A program made the translations under genes and the position numbers. Below are positions 54,217-63,173 of a stretch of DNA of 64,000 bases, piece after piece; within the stretch, counting starts at the first letter, position 1; each line of letters begins with the position of its first letter. Source of the stretch: JACKAQ01 sp965227145 (GTDB lineage Bacteria; Calditrichota; Calditrichia; RBG-13-44-9; J075). The notes under the pieces are model-generated. The model saw only the letters and a list, made by a program, of their open reading frames with translations. It was not told the origin of the DNA and did no database searches. The stretch lies in assembly GCA_965227145.1 (NCBI GenBank), contig OZ245730.1:1860001-1924000 (forward strand), given 5' to 3'.

Positions 54217-55347
54217 TTATTTAGCAACAATATTGTGGTATTTCAAAATGTCGATTACCCTATCCACCGGTAATTTTTCGATGGTGCGTCCGTTTTTCCC
54301 GGTGGTTGTTTTGGCGGTGAACATTGAATTGAGAATCGCTTCTTCCGTCGCTTCGATTACAGCTTCAAATAGCGGGGTCATTTTATCATTTCGCAATTCC
54401 TGAATGTCGAGCAGTGATTGACCTTTCGAAAAATAGGGGATTCGCAATCCCTTTGCTGTTGAGAATGCGATAACATATTCGCCACTGCCATTGGAACAGT
54501 GACCGCCGGTTCTGGCAATGCCAAAAATAGCGCGTTTTGCCAGACGCTTCAGATTTCTCGAAGTGAGTGGTGCGTCGGTTGCAACAACAATCATGCACGA
54601 TCCGTCACCGGAATTGGTTTCCTGATTGCGCTTTAACGGCGCTTCCACCGGTATTCCGGCAACGGTCAAATTGCCGCCGAAATTGGTTTGAACCAGTACG
54701 CCAATCGTGTAGCCGCCGTTATCCGCCGGCAACACCCGCGATGATGTGCCAATTCCCCCTTTGTAGCCAAAACAGATCGTGCCCGTTCCCGCGCCAACGG
54801 CACCTTCCGCCACGTATCCCGATTTTGCTGTTGTGATCGCTTCAATCACATGCGCTTTGGTGACATGCCTGCCCTGAATATCATTCAAATAGCCATCGTT
54901 GGTTTCACCGACAATCGGGTTGACCGACCGGACGGATTTTTGGTTTTCTTCAAAAGATAGGGTGTAATCAATCAGGGCATCAGCGGCAGTGGGGACAGAC
55001 AGGGTGCTCGTCAGGATCACCGGCGTTTCAATATTTCCCAACTCATCCACCTGCGTTGAACCGGCCAGCTTGCCGAATCCATTGGCAACATACACCGCAG
55101 CCGGCACTTTCTGCATAAAAATATTTCCGGCATACGGCAACACCGCGGTCACACCGGTTCGGATATTGTCATTCTCGATGACGGTCACATGTCCCACGGT
55201 AACGCCCGCAACATCTGTAATCGCGTTGTATGAGCCGGTTTCGTAAATGCCGATTTTGATGCCGTGATCCCTGATTCTACCGCTGCTTTGGGCAAAAGAA
55301 CAAATACTGGATATCAGAATCAGGGTAATTATAACATTGTTTTTCAT
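54217..55347 (-). CDS. P1-family (DmpA-like) aminopeptidase/esterase with signal peptide
   Basis: 376 residues from ATG 55345-55347, after GAGAGA; the frame runs upstream without support. A signal peptide is present, ending ISSICSFAQ. Family marks: GSYNAITDVAGVTVGHVTV near residue 40, NPIVGETNDGYLNDIQG, GAVGAGTGTICFGYKGGIG, and NSGDGSCMIVVATDAPL, where the Ser after Gly-Asp-Gly is the autoprocessing N-terminal nucleophile. These proteins cleave themselves into two chains and act as L-aminopeptidase or D-esterase. The export signal suggests a periplasmic peptide-scavenging role. It converges on the HD-GYP-like regulator. Confidence 0.9.
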   Translation of the reverse strand: MKNNVIITLILISSICSFAQSSGRIRDHGIKIGIYETGSYNAITDVAGVTVGHVTVIENDNIRTGVTAVLPYAGNIFMQKVPAAVYVANGFGKLAGSTQVDELGNIETPVILTSTLSVPTAADALIDYTLSFEENQKSVRSVNPIVGETNDGYLNDIQGRHVTKAHVIEAITTAKSGYVAEGAVGAGTGTICFGYKGGIGTSSRVLPADNGGYTIGVLVQTNFGGNLTVAGIPVEAPLKRNQETNSGDGSCMIVVATDAPLTSRNLKRLAKRAIFGIARTGGHCSNGSGEYVIAFSTAKGLRIPYFSKGQSLLDIQELRNDKMTPLFEAVIEATEEAILNSMFTAKTTTGKNGRTIEKLPVDRVIDILKYHNIVAK

Positions 55348-55593
55348 TCGGATTCTCTCTCGTTGGTTAACATTAATAATGGTAAGGGCATCCGGTGAAA
55401 TAATCAAATATTAAAATTTGCGTACGAATTGAAAAAAATCGTCAGTGAAGTGGTGGGAAATTTTTGCGAATACGGTTTGCTTCGCAATCGATTTTCGAAT
55501 TTATTCCAATTTGCATTTTCGGGGTCAGACGCCTAAATTTATCGGCGAAGTAAAACAGACAACCGGAAAATTTGTAAAAAAGGAGCTGTATTT

Positions 55594-58500
55594 TTGGATT
55601 ACGTTCACCTGCATAATCACACGGAATTCAGCCTGCTGGACGGCGCGAACAGCGTCAAAAAGCTGGTCGCAAAAGCTGTGGAATACAACATGCCGGCGCT
55701 GGCAATTACCGATCACGGGAACATGTTCGGGGCGCTGGAATTTTACAAACAGTGCAAAAGTGCAGGTATCAAACCGATTATCGGGATGGAAGCGTATATG
55801 GCGCCGGGCAATCGTCGCGACCGGAAAATTCGCGGCGTTGGCAATAATACGGCGTATCACCTGCTCATTCTCGCCAAAAACAACACCGGTTACCGCAATT
55901 TGATGAAGCTTTCCAGCTACGCTTATCTGGAAGGATTTTATTACAAACCGCGCATTGATAAAGAACTGCTCCGCAAATACAGCGAAGGGCTGATTGTCAC
56001 ATCCGCCTGCATGAGCGGGGAAATTTCTTCCTTTCTGCAAGCCGGCGACAAAAAGGGCGCAATGAAATGCGTTGACGAATATCGCGACATTTTCGGCGAT
56101 GATTATTATATGGAAATCCAGAATCACAACATTCCCGACGAAGTGATTTACGATAAAGTCTATAGCCTTGCCAAAGAAATGAACGTTCCGGTAATCGCCA
56201 CCAACGATTGCCATTATCTCAACAAAGGGCATCACGATTCGCACGATGTGCTGGTGTGCATCAGCTCCGGCAAAACCGTGAACGATCCGAAACGGTTGCG
56301 TTACGGCACCACCGAGCTGTATGTCAAAAATGTCGATGAAATGTATCACATGTTTCCCGGCAAAGCGGAGGCGCTGGAACGCACGCTGGAAATCGCCGAA
56401 AAAATCGATGTCGAGATCGAAATGGGCGTTCACAAATTGCCTAATTTCCCGCTGCCGGAAGAAGACAAAGACCTCTCGCTGGATGATTTTCTCAAAAAAT
56501 TATCGTTCAAAGGTGTTGCCAAAAAATACGGCGACATCGATAACACGCTCGAAGAACGGCTGAAATACGAACTTTCGGTGATCGAAAAAACCGGTTTTGC
56601 CGGTTACTTTCTCATCGTGCAGGATTTTATCAATCACGCCCGCGAACAGGGCATTCCGGTGGGATTGGGACGCGGTTCCGCTGCCGGGAGCATGGTCGCG
56701 TATGCGTTGGGTATCACCAATGTGGACCCGATTCGTTACGATTTGCTGTTCGAACGATTCCTCAATCCGGAACGGATTTCGATGCCGGATATCGACATCG
56801 ATTTTTGCTTTGAACGCCGCGAAGAAGTAATCGATTACGTTCGCCAGAAATATGGCGAAGAGAATGTGGCGCAGATTATCACGTTCGGAACGATGCTCTC
56901 GAAAGGCGTCATTCGCGATGTGGCACGGGCGCTGGAAATCGATTTGAAAGATGCCGATCGCATCTCCAAACTGATTCCGGTGTTCCAGGGCAAACCGATG
57001 AAGCTGGAAAAAGCCTTCGAGGAAATCCCCGAACTGAAGGAAATTGCCCAAACCAACGATCCGAAATTTCAGGAGCTGATCCGCCACGCGAAAGTGCTGG
57101 AAGGACTTTCCCGCCATTCCTCCGTGCATGCTGCGGGCATCATTATCGCGCCGGAAGACATCACCAATTTTGTGCCGCTCTATCAAACCGAAGATGCGAA
57201 TAAACAAAAGGTTACGACCACTCAATTTACGATGGGCGGCTGCGAGGAAATCGGGCTGCTGAAGATGGATTTCCTCGGTTTGCGAACGCTGACGGTGATC
57301 AGCAAATGTGTGGAAATGGTTCGCAAACGCGGTATTAAAATTGATATCGAGGAAATTCCGCTGGACGATCCGGCGACGTATGAAATTTTCTGCGACGGCA
57401 GCACGGTGGGCATTTTCCAGTTTGAATCGAAAGGGATGCAGGAATATTTGCGTAAGCTGCAGCCTAACCGCATCGAAGACCTCATCGCGATGAACGCGCT
57501 GTATCGCCCGGGTCCGATGGAAAATATCGATACCTATATCGACCGGAAATTTGGTCGCCAAAAAATGGAATATCTGCACCCGCTGCTGGAACCGATTTTG
57601 AAGGAAACCAACGGGATCATCGTTTATCAGGAACAGGTGATGCGGGTAGCGTCGGATCTGGCGGGTTTCAGCCTCGGCAAAGCAGATATTTTGCGCCGCG
57701 CAATGGGCAAGAAAAAGCTCGATTTGATGGCAAAAATGGAGGTGGAATTTGTCGAAGGCTGCGCCCAAAAGAACATCGATCCGAAAACCGCCAAAGAAAT
57801 TTATCAGTTAATTTTCAAGTTCGCGAGTTACGGATTTAACAAATCACACTCTGCGGCGTATTCGATTCTGGCGTATCAAACGGCGTATCTCAAACGGCAC
57901 TATCCGGCGGAATTTATGGCGGCAACGCTCACGTCGGAAATCAACGATTCCAAACGGTTGGTGGTGCTCATCGACGAGTGCAAACGGATGGGACTGGAAG
58001 TGGTTCGCCCGGATATCCAGTATTCCGGTGCGCTGTTCGATGTGCCGGAAGATCGCAAAGTCAGTTTCGGTTTGACCGCCATCAAAGGCGTCGGGAAAGG
58101 TGCGATCCAAACGATTATCGATGCCCGCGAACGCGTCGGCTCATTCACCAATATTTTCGATTTCGCCAAAGAACTCGATTTGCGCGCCTGCAACAAAAAG
58201 GTGTTCGAAGCGCTGGTTCAGGCCGGTGCATTCGATTCGCTGGAAGGCAATCGCGCCCAAAAATTTGCGGTCATCGAAATGGCGCTCTCGTTCGGTCAAA
58301 AATGTCAGGAAAAAGAGCAGAACAAATCGCAGATCAGCCTGTTCGATATGCCCTCGGATAACGGCGATACGCTGGCGGAATCGCTGCTGCAATACCCGCC
58401 GATGCCCGCCATCGAGGAATGGCCGCTCAAAGACAAGTTGCAGCGGGAAAAGGATTTGCTCGGATTTTACATCAGCGGTCACCCGATCGACAAATATGCC

Positions 58501-59061
58501 AACGAAATCAAATTATTTTCCACGGTTGATTGGGATAAGCCGGAAACCTATCGCCCCGGAACGGTCGTCAAACTGCCCGCGATGATCAGCATCTTGAAAC
58601 GGCACATGGATCGCAAAGGTCGCTTTATGGCTTTTGTGACGTTTGAAGATAAATTTAATTCCTTTGAAGGTGTTGTTTTTTCTAGCACTTACGAAAAATA
58701 TGCCGAATATCTCCGCGACGGTGAAATTGTGTTCGTCACCGGAAAGGTGGACGATGCCGGCGATCAAACCCTGAAAATGTTGGTGGATGAGGTGATCCCG
58801 ATGAGCGAATCCCGCAACCGGATGGCCGGTTCGATAAAACTGAAAGTGGACACGAGCAATATTTCGGAAGATCAAATTGACGATCTCTATCGCCTGATCC
58901 AAAACAGTCGCGGCTCAATTCCGCTATTTTTTAACGTGTACACCAATGGCAATGGCGAAGCGCTGCTGCTAAAATCGCGGCGATTCAAAGTGCTGCCAAC
59001 GGATGATTTTTTGGTGGAAGCCCGCAAAATTCTGGGTGACTCCGCTGTCGAAGTAACCTGA
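55594..59061 (+). CDS. dnaE: DNA polymerase III subunit alpha
   Basis: 1155 residues. TTG start at 55594-55596, with AAAGGAG eight bases upstream. The N-terminal PHP domain (VHLHNHTEFSLLDGA) keeps His residues. The catalytic Asp pair is in MPDIDIDFCFERR (about residue 395). The ATP/DNA-binding signature GLGRGSAAGSMVAYALG precedes it. The finger region contains FNKSHSAAYSILAYQTAYLK. A helix-hairpin-helix and an OB fold follow (RPGTVVKLPAMISILKRHMD). Replicative polymerase core of the chromosome. A DnaE1-type enzyme by length; no proofreading exonuclease domain, so DnaQ is needed. Divergent from the P1 peptidase; an inverted-repeat element lies after the stop. Confidence 0.95.
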   Translation: MDYVHLHNHTEFSLLDGANSVKKLVAKAVEYNMPALAITDHGNMFGALEFYKQCKSAGIKPIIGMEAYMAPGNRRDRKIRGVGNNTAYHLLILAKNNTGYRNLMKLSSYAYLEGFYYKPRIDKELLRKYSEGLIVTSACMSGEISSFLQAGDKKGAMKCVDEYRDIFGDDYYMEIQNHNIPDEVIYDKVYSLAKEMNVPVIATNDCHYLNKGHHDSHDVLVCISSGKTVNDPKRLRYGTTELYVKNVDEMYHMFPGKAEALERTLEIAEKIDVEIEMGVHKLPNFPLPEEDKDLSLDDFLKKLSFKGVAKKYGDIDNTLEERLKYELSVIEKTGFAGYFLIVQDFINHAREQGIPVGLGRGSAAGSMVAYALGITNVDPIRYDLLFERFLNPERISMPDIDIDFCFERREEVIDYVRQKYGEENVAQIITFGTMLSKGVIRDVARALEIDLKDADRISKLIPVFQGKPMKLEKAFEEIPELKEIAQTNDPKFQELIRHAKVLEGLSRHSSVHAAGIIIAPEDITNFVPLYQTEDANKQKVTTTQFTMGGCEEIGLLKMDFLGLRTLTVISKCVEMVRKRGIKIDIEEIPLDDPATYEIFCDGSTVGIFQFESKGMQEYLRKLQPNRIEDLIAMNALYRPGPMENIDTYIDRKFGRQKMEYLHPLLEPILKETNGIIVYQEQVMRVASDLAGFSLGKADILRRAMGKKKLDLMAKMEVEFVEGCAQKNIDPKTAKEIYQLIFKFASYGFNKSHSAAYSILAYQTAYLKRHYPAEFMAATLTSEINDSKRLVVLIDECKRMGLEVVRPDIQYSGALFDVPEDRKVSFGLTAIKGVGKGAIQTIIDARERVGSFTNIFDFAKELDLRACNKKVFEALVQAGAFDSLEGNRAQKFAVIEMALSFGQKCQEKEQNKSQISLFDMPSDNGDTLAESLLQYPPMPAIEEWPLKDKLQREKDLLGFYISGHPIDKYANEIKLFSTVDWDKPETYRPGTVVKLPAMISILKRHMDRKGRFMAFVTFEDKFNSFEGVVFSSTYEKYAEYLRDGEIVFVTGKVDDAGDQTLKMLVDEVIPMSESRNRMAGSIKLKVDTSNISEDQIDDLYRLIQNSRGSIPLFFNVYTNGNGEALLLKSRRFKVLPTDDFLVEARKILGDSAVEVT

Positions 59062-59085
59062 TTTTTTGCGATTGATATTCACAAA

Positions 59086-59188
59086 ACGTTTTGCCGTTGA
59101 TTGACACGGATGTTCACAGATGGTGAACTATTTTTGAAAATCATATTTTAAATCAGCGTTTATCCGTGAAAATCCGCGGCAAAATGGT
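59086..59188. repeat. Imperfect inverted-repeat element after dnaE
   Basis: Two arms of about 37 bases, 59086-59124 and 59150-59188, are imperfect reverse complements; both contain TTTTGCCG..GATT..CACGGAT read inward. The loop is A/T-rich. The element is non-coding and resembles the short palindromic or MITE-like repeats common in bacterial genomes; it could also fold as a long hairpin at the 3' end of the dnaE mRNA. Confidence 0.6.
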
Positions 59189-59251
59189 TGTTTTTCTTTT
59201 GAAAAGTGCTAAACCTGTTTTCCCAATCACAAATAACATTATTGGTGCCCC

Positions 59252-60796
59252 GTGCGAAACCTGCGAATCCGGCAAATCAGCCTGTTTATTCTCACATTTT
59301 TGATGGCAACCTGCGCAACCCGCAAACCCGCAATGGTTGAAAGACCGTCTGAAATTCCCCAAATTTCCCGGGAATTCCGGGCGGTTTGGGTCGCGACAGT
59401 GGCGAATATCGATTGGCCCGGCGAACCCGGACTCACGCCCGAAATCCAGCAACAGCAAGCGATTGCCATTCTCGACAGCGTCAAATCGCTGAATATGAAT
59501 GCGGTTATTTTTCAGGTTCGCCCGCAATGCGATGCGCTGTATTTGAGCACGCTGGAGCCGTGGTCGTATTATTTGACCGGCAATCAGGGTGTGCCACCCG
59601 TGCCATTTTACGATCCGCTGGAATTTTGGGTTCGCGAAGCCCACAAACGCGGGCTGGAATTGCATGCGTGGTTTAATCCGTATCGCGCCCATCATCCCTC
59701 CGGCGGCGACATTTCCGATCAGTCGATGGTCAAAAAAATGCCCGGGTTGGCCAAAGATTTGCAAAACGGTTATTGGTGGCTCGATCCGTCGATGGCGGAA
59801 ACGCAGCAGCATTCACTGGATGTGATAATGGATGTCGTCCGGCGATACGATATCGACGGCGTGCATATGGATGATTATTTTTATCCCTACAACAACGGCG
59901 AATTTCCGGATGACGATAGTTGGGAAAACTACCTCTCCGGTGGCGGAAAATTGAACCGGAAAGACTGGCGGCGTGATCACGTAAATCGTTTCATCAAAAC
60001 ACTTTACGAATCGATCAAATCCGAAAAACCTCAGGTGCGTTTCGGGCTGAGTCCGTTCGGAATCTGGCGACCGGGTAACCCGCCGTCCATTCGCGGATAC
60101 GATCAGTTTAACATGCTCTACGCCGACGCCAAACTGTGGCTCAATGAAGGATGGATCGATTATTGGTCACCGCAATTGTATTGGCCGGTGAACCAGATTG
60201 ATCAGAGTTATCCGGTGTTGCTCGGCTGGTGGTCGCGCGAAAACCGGCATTCGCGACACATTTGGCCGGGATTGTTCACCAGCCGTTACGGCAACGATGA
60301 GGATACGCGGGAAATTATCAGTCAGATTATGATTGAGCGGGGATTCCAGCACGAAAGTCCAGGTCACATTCACTTCAGTATGCGTGCGTTGATGAACGAC
60401 AGCAGCGCGATTGCCGGAAATTTGCGTAACGGACCGTATCGCCGTCCGGCGTTGCCGCCCGCTTTTCCGTGGCTGAGCAGCGACTTACCGGCTGCACCGG
60501 AAATCAATTGCAGCATCAGCGGTGATTCAATTCTCGTGAAATGGTCACATCCGGACGCGCAACATATCTATCGCTGGGTGGTTCAGACACAATATGAAAC
60601 CGGTTGGTCTGCCCAAATTACCGGACAATTTGATCGCCAAATCACGCTGCCGATGACCCAATCCATCCTTTCGAAAGAGCAATCTACCGACAGCACCCGG
60701 GTTTATCTGGATTCGCAATTGAAAAAAATTGCGGTTTCCGCGGTTAATCAATTCAATAATGAAAGTATGCCTGTAACTTATTCTGTCACGCAGTAG
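59252..60796 (+). CDS. GHL10 (DUF187)-type glycoside-hydrolase-like lipoprotein
   Basis: 514 residues, GTG start at 59252-59254 with only a weak ribosome site. A short signal peptide leads to Cys20 in FLMATCAT, a possible lipoprotein site with a non-standard lipobox. Residues about 35-345 are the GHL10 (glycosyl-hydrolase-like 10) TIM barrel: FRAVWVATVANIDWPG, NMNAVIFQVRPQCDALY, ELHAWFNPYRAHHPSG, and GVHMDDYFYPYN with the acidic pair expected at the active site. The last 130 residues include an Fn3-like part. These proteins are thought to act on peptidoglycan-derived or surface polysaccharides. It precedes, but is not tightly linked to, the ABC importer. Confidence 0.85.
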   Translation: MRNLRIRQISLFILTFLMATCATRKPAMVERPSEIPQISREFRAVWVATVANIDWPGEPGLTPEIQQQQAIAILDSVKSLNMNAVIFQVRPQCDALYLSTLEPWSYYLTGNQGVPPVPFYDPLEFWVREAHKRGLELHAWFNPYRAHHPSGGDISDQSMVKKMPGLAKDLQNGYWWLDPSMAETQQHSLDVIMDVVRRYDIDGVHMDDYFYPYNNGEFPDDDSWENYLSGGGKLNRKDWRRDHVNRFIKTLYESIKSEKPQVRFGLSPFGIWRPGNPPSIRGYDQFNMLYADAKLWLNEGWIDYWSPQLYWPVNQIDQSYPVLLGWWSRENRHSRHIWPGLFTSRYGNDEDTREIISQIMIERGFQHESPGHIHFSMRALMNDSSAIAGNLRNGPYRRPALPPAFPWLSSDLPAAPEINCSISGDSILVKWSHPDAQHIYRWVVQTQYETGWSAQITGQFDRQITLPMTQSILSKEQSTDSTRVYLDSQLKKIAVSAVNQFNNESMPVTYSVTQ

Positions 60797-60896
60797 AGCA
60801 TTTTTTTGCATCACTTCGCAATATTTCAAATCAATAAATAATAATAATTTATCAACTTTGCTTGCCCTGCGCGAAAATACGGTGATCAGTTTGGGC

Positions 60897-60942
60897 TTGA
60901 CATTTATCGCGTTCAACCGTAATTTCATGTAAACGTTTACAT
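60897..60942 (+). promoter_or_regulatory. Sigma70 promoter overlapped by a LacI-family operator
   Basis: TTGACA at 60897-60902, a 17-base spacer, and TAATTT at 60920-60925. The 16-base perfect palindrome ATGTAAACGTTTACAT follows at 60927-60942, across the expected transcription start. Its TGTAAACGTTTACA core fits both the catabolite-responsive element and LacI/GalR-type operators with the central CG. Binding there would block the promoter, so the sugar importer is probably induced by its substrate. No regulator gene is in the window. Confidence 0.8.
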
Positions 60943-60969
60943 TTTGTGATAACAAATTCAGGGTGTACC

Positions 60970-62271
60970 ATGCGCGACGATGTACCCCAAATTTTTTCGC
61001 AATACCGGAACAGGCGAGTGGCTTTGCTGCTGTTTGCGATGTTGTGGTTTTGGTCCTGCGAATCCGGGCAAAGTGACAAAACAGAACTCGTTTTCTGGGC
61101 GATGGGCGCAGAGGGCGAGCATGTGATGAAGCTGGTTCCGCAGTTCGAAGCCGAAAATCCGGGCATTCATGTAACCGTTCAATCCATCCCCTGGGGCGCC
61201 GCATACGAAAAATTATTGACCGCATACGCCGGTCAGGCAACGCCTGATGTTTGCCAGTTGGGCAACACCTGGGTGCCGCAATTTGCCATGCTGGATGCCA
61301 TTTTACCGCTCGATTCACTCATCACAACTTCCCGGATTGTCCAGCCGGAAGCATACTTCGAAGGGGTTTGGAAAACCAATGTCGTCAACAGCAAAGTGTA
61401 TGGCGTTCCGTGGTATGTGGATACGCGGCTGCTTTTTTATCGCTCCGATATTTTTGAAAACGCAGGCTATGCCCACCCGCCGCAAACTTGGGAAGAATGG
61501 GTTGATATCTCAAGAAAAATCAGCAATTTAGATAAGCAAAAATATGCGGTGTTTTTCTCGCTGATTTTTAATGACTGGCAAGTGCCGGTCATTTTGATAA
61601 TGAGCAACGGCGGCAGCATTTTGAAAGAAAATAACTGCTACGGCGCATTCGACGATCCGAAAACGGTGGCAGCGTTATCGTATTATATCGATTTTTTCCG
61701 TAACGGATTCGCGCCGCGAACGATGACGGAATTCGCCAATATTTATCAGGGATTTGAAAACGGCGATTTCGCGATGACCATCACCGGACCGTGGAATGTC
61801 AACGAAATACGGCGTCGTTCACCCGGGCTGGCGGGTAAATGGAGCACCGCGCCGATGCCAGAAAAAGTGCACAGCAATTCCGTTGCCGGCGGTGCAAGTC
61901 TTGTGGTTTTCCGAACAACCGAACATCCCGAAGCCGCGTGGAAATTTGTTGAGTTTCTCTCCGGCAAAGAAACGCAGATCGAGTTTTTTAACATCACCAG
62001 CGATTTACCGGCAGTTCGTTCAGCCTGGGAAAGTCCCCAATTGCAAAATGATCCGGAAATCCGGGCATTTTTTGAGCAGTTGAACACGGTTCAGCCCACA
62101 CCGCCGATCGCCGAATGGGAGCAAATTGCGGTAAAAATTCAGGAATATCTGGAAAAAGTGATTTACGAACAGGTGACTTTGGAGGTCGCCATTCAACAAT
62201 TGAATCGTGAAGTTGACCGCATTTTGGAAAAACGCCGCTGGTTGCTGGAAAACGACCTGTTGTATAATTGA
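60970..62271 (+). CDS. Sugar ABC transporter substrate-binding protein
   Basis: 433 residues from ATG 60970, with AGGG upstream; an in-frame GTG at 60946 lies closer to the operator and is rejected. A hydrophobic signal (VALLLFAMLWFWSC) ends at a Cys, probably a lipoprotein site although the lipobox is atypical. Family 1 extracellular solute-binding protein: ELVFWAMGAEGEHVMKLVP, the hinge region GVPWYVDTRLLFYRSDIFE, MTITGPWNVNEIR, and ASLVVFRTTEHPEAAWKFVE. It captures a sugar or oligosaccharide and hands it to the two permeases that follow. The sugar cannot be named. Confidence 0.9.
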   Translation: MRDDVPQIFSQYRNRRVALLLFAMLWFWSCESGQSDKTELVFWAMGAEGEHVMKLVPQFEAENPGIHVTVQSIPWGAAYEKLLTAYAGQATPDVCQLGNTWVPQFAMLDAILPLDSLITTSRIVQPEAYFEGVWKTNVVNSKVYGVPWYVDTRLLFYRSDIFENAGYAHPPQTWEEWVDISRKISNLDKQKYAVFFSLIFNDWQVPVILIMSNGGSILKENNCYGAFDDPKTVAALSYYIDFFRNGFAPRTMTEFANIYQGFENGDFAMTITGPWNVNEIRRRSPGLAGKWSTAPMPEKVHSNSVAGGASLVVFRTTEHPEAAWKFVEFLSGKETQIEFFNITSDLPAVRSAWESPQLQNDPEIRAFFEQLNTVQPTPPIAEWEQIAVKIQEYLEKVIYEQVTLEVAIQQLNREVDRILEKRRWLLENDLLYN

Positions 62272-62285
62272 GTGAGCTAAAATAA

Positions 62286-63173
62286 ATGGAAACAAAAGCT
62301 TACACACCATACTTTTTTTTGGCGCCCGCGTTGGGCACGCTGATTGTTTTTTTCTTTTTGCCCATTGCCGCCGCTTTGCTGTTGAGCGGAACAGATTTCG
62401 ACGTGTACGCATTGAGTAACGTCGATCGCGCCAGATTCAATTTCCCGCAAAATTACAGCAGGGCATTTGCTGACCCGCTATTTTGGAAAGCGTTGCTCAA
62501 TACATCATATTTTGTGCTGGTGGGCGGACCGCTGACTATTTTGGTATCGCTATCGGCCGCAATTGCGCTCAATTCGCGACTGTTGCGATTCAAAAAATTA
62601 TTCCGGCTGGCGTTTTTTATGCCGGTTGTTACCACGCTGGTGGCTGTTGCGGTGGTGTGGCGATATCTTTATCATCCCAAATTTGGATTGGTAAACTACA
62701 TTATTTCATTTTTTGGCATCGATCCGGTGAATTGGCTGGGTGATCCGTTCTGGGCGATGCCGGCGCTGATTATTCTGGCGGTCTGGAAAAATTTCGGATA
62801 CAACATGATGATTTTTCTGGCTGGATTGCAGGCAATTCCGGCTTCACTTTACGAATCCGCCCGGATTGACGGGGCAAACTGGCTTCAGCAGCAGCTCTAC
62901 ATTACGATTCCATCGCTGGCACCGACGACTATTTTTGTGACAATTATAACCATCATCGGGTATTTTCAATTATTTGCCGAGCCCTTTGTAATGACGCAAG
63001 GCGGTCCGCTGAACTCCACGCTCAGCATTGTGCTTTATCTTTATCAACAGGGATTCCGCTGGTGGCAAATGGGTTATGCGAGCGCAATTGCGTTCATTTT
63101 CTTTTTCATTTTGGTGGTTCTGGGCGGGGTGCAATCCTTGGTTCGCAAACATACCGCGAGGTTTGCCGCATGA
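62286..63173 (+). CDS. Sugar ABC transporter permease (MalF/UgpA-like)
   Basis: 295 residues and six predicted membrane helices. The EAA loop, which contacts the ATPase, reads ESARIDGANWLQQQLYITIP, and FVMTQGGPLNSTLSIVLY is typical of MalF/UgpA-type permeases. It follows the binding-protein gene by 14 bases and overlaps the next permease by 4 bases (ATGA). Inner membrane. The ATPase is not in the window; such importers often share a MsmK-like ATPase coded elsewhere. Confidence 0.92.
   Translation: METKAYTPYFFLAPALGTLIVFFFLPIAAALLLSGTDFDVYALSNVDRARFNFPQNYSRAFADPLFWKALLNTSYFVLVGGPLTILVSLSAAIALNSRLLRFKKLFRLAFFMPVVTTLVAVAVVWRYLYHPKFGLVNYIISFFGIDPVNWLGDPFWAMPALIILAVWKNFGYNMMIFLAGLQAIPASLYESARIDGANWLQQQLYITIPSLAPTTIFVTIITIIGYFQLFAEPFVMTQGGPLNSTLSIVLYLYQQGFRWWQMGYASAIAFIFFFILVVLGGVQSLVRKHTARFAA

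Noticed and set aside
55525..56433. 302-codon antisense frame over the start of dnaE
   Set aside because: Covers the dnaE ribosome site and PHP domain; no protein-like features of its own.
56500..57768. 422-codon open frame antisense to dnaE
   Set aside because: It lies fully inside dnaE on the other strand, has no ribosome site or recognisable domain, and its His/Phe/Arg-rich make-up is typical of a codon shadow.
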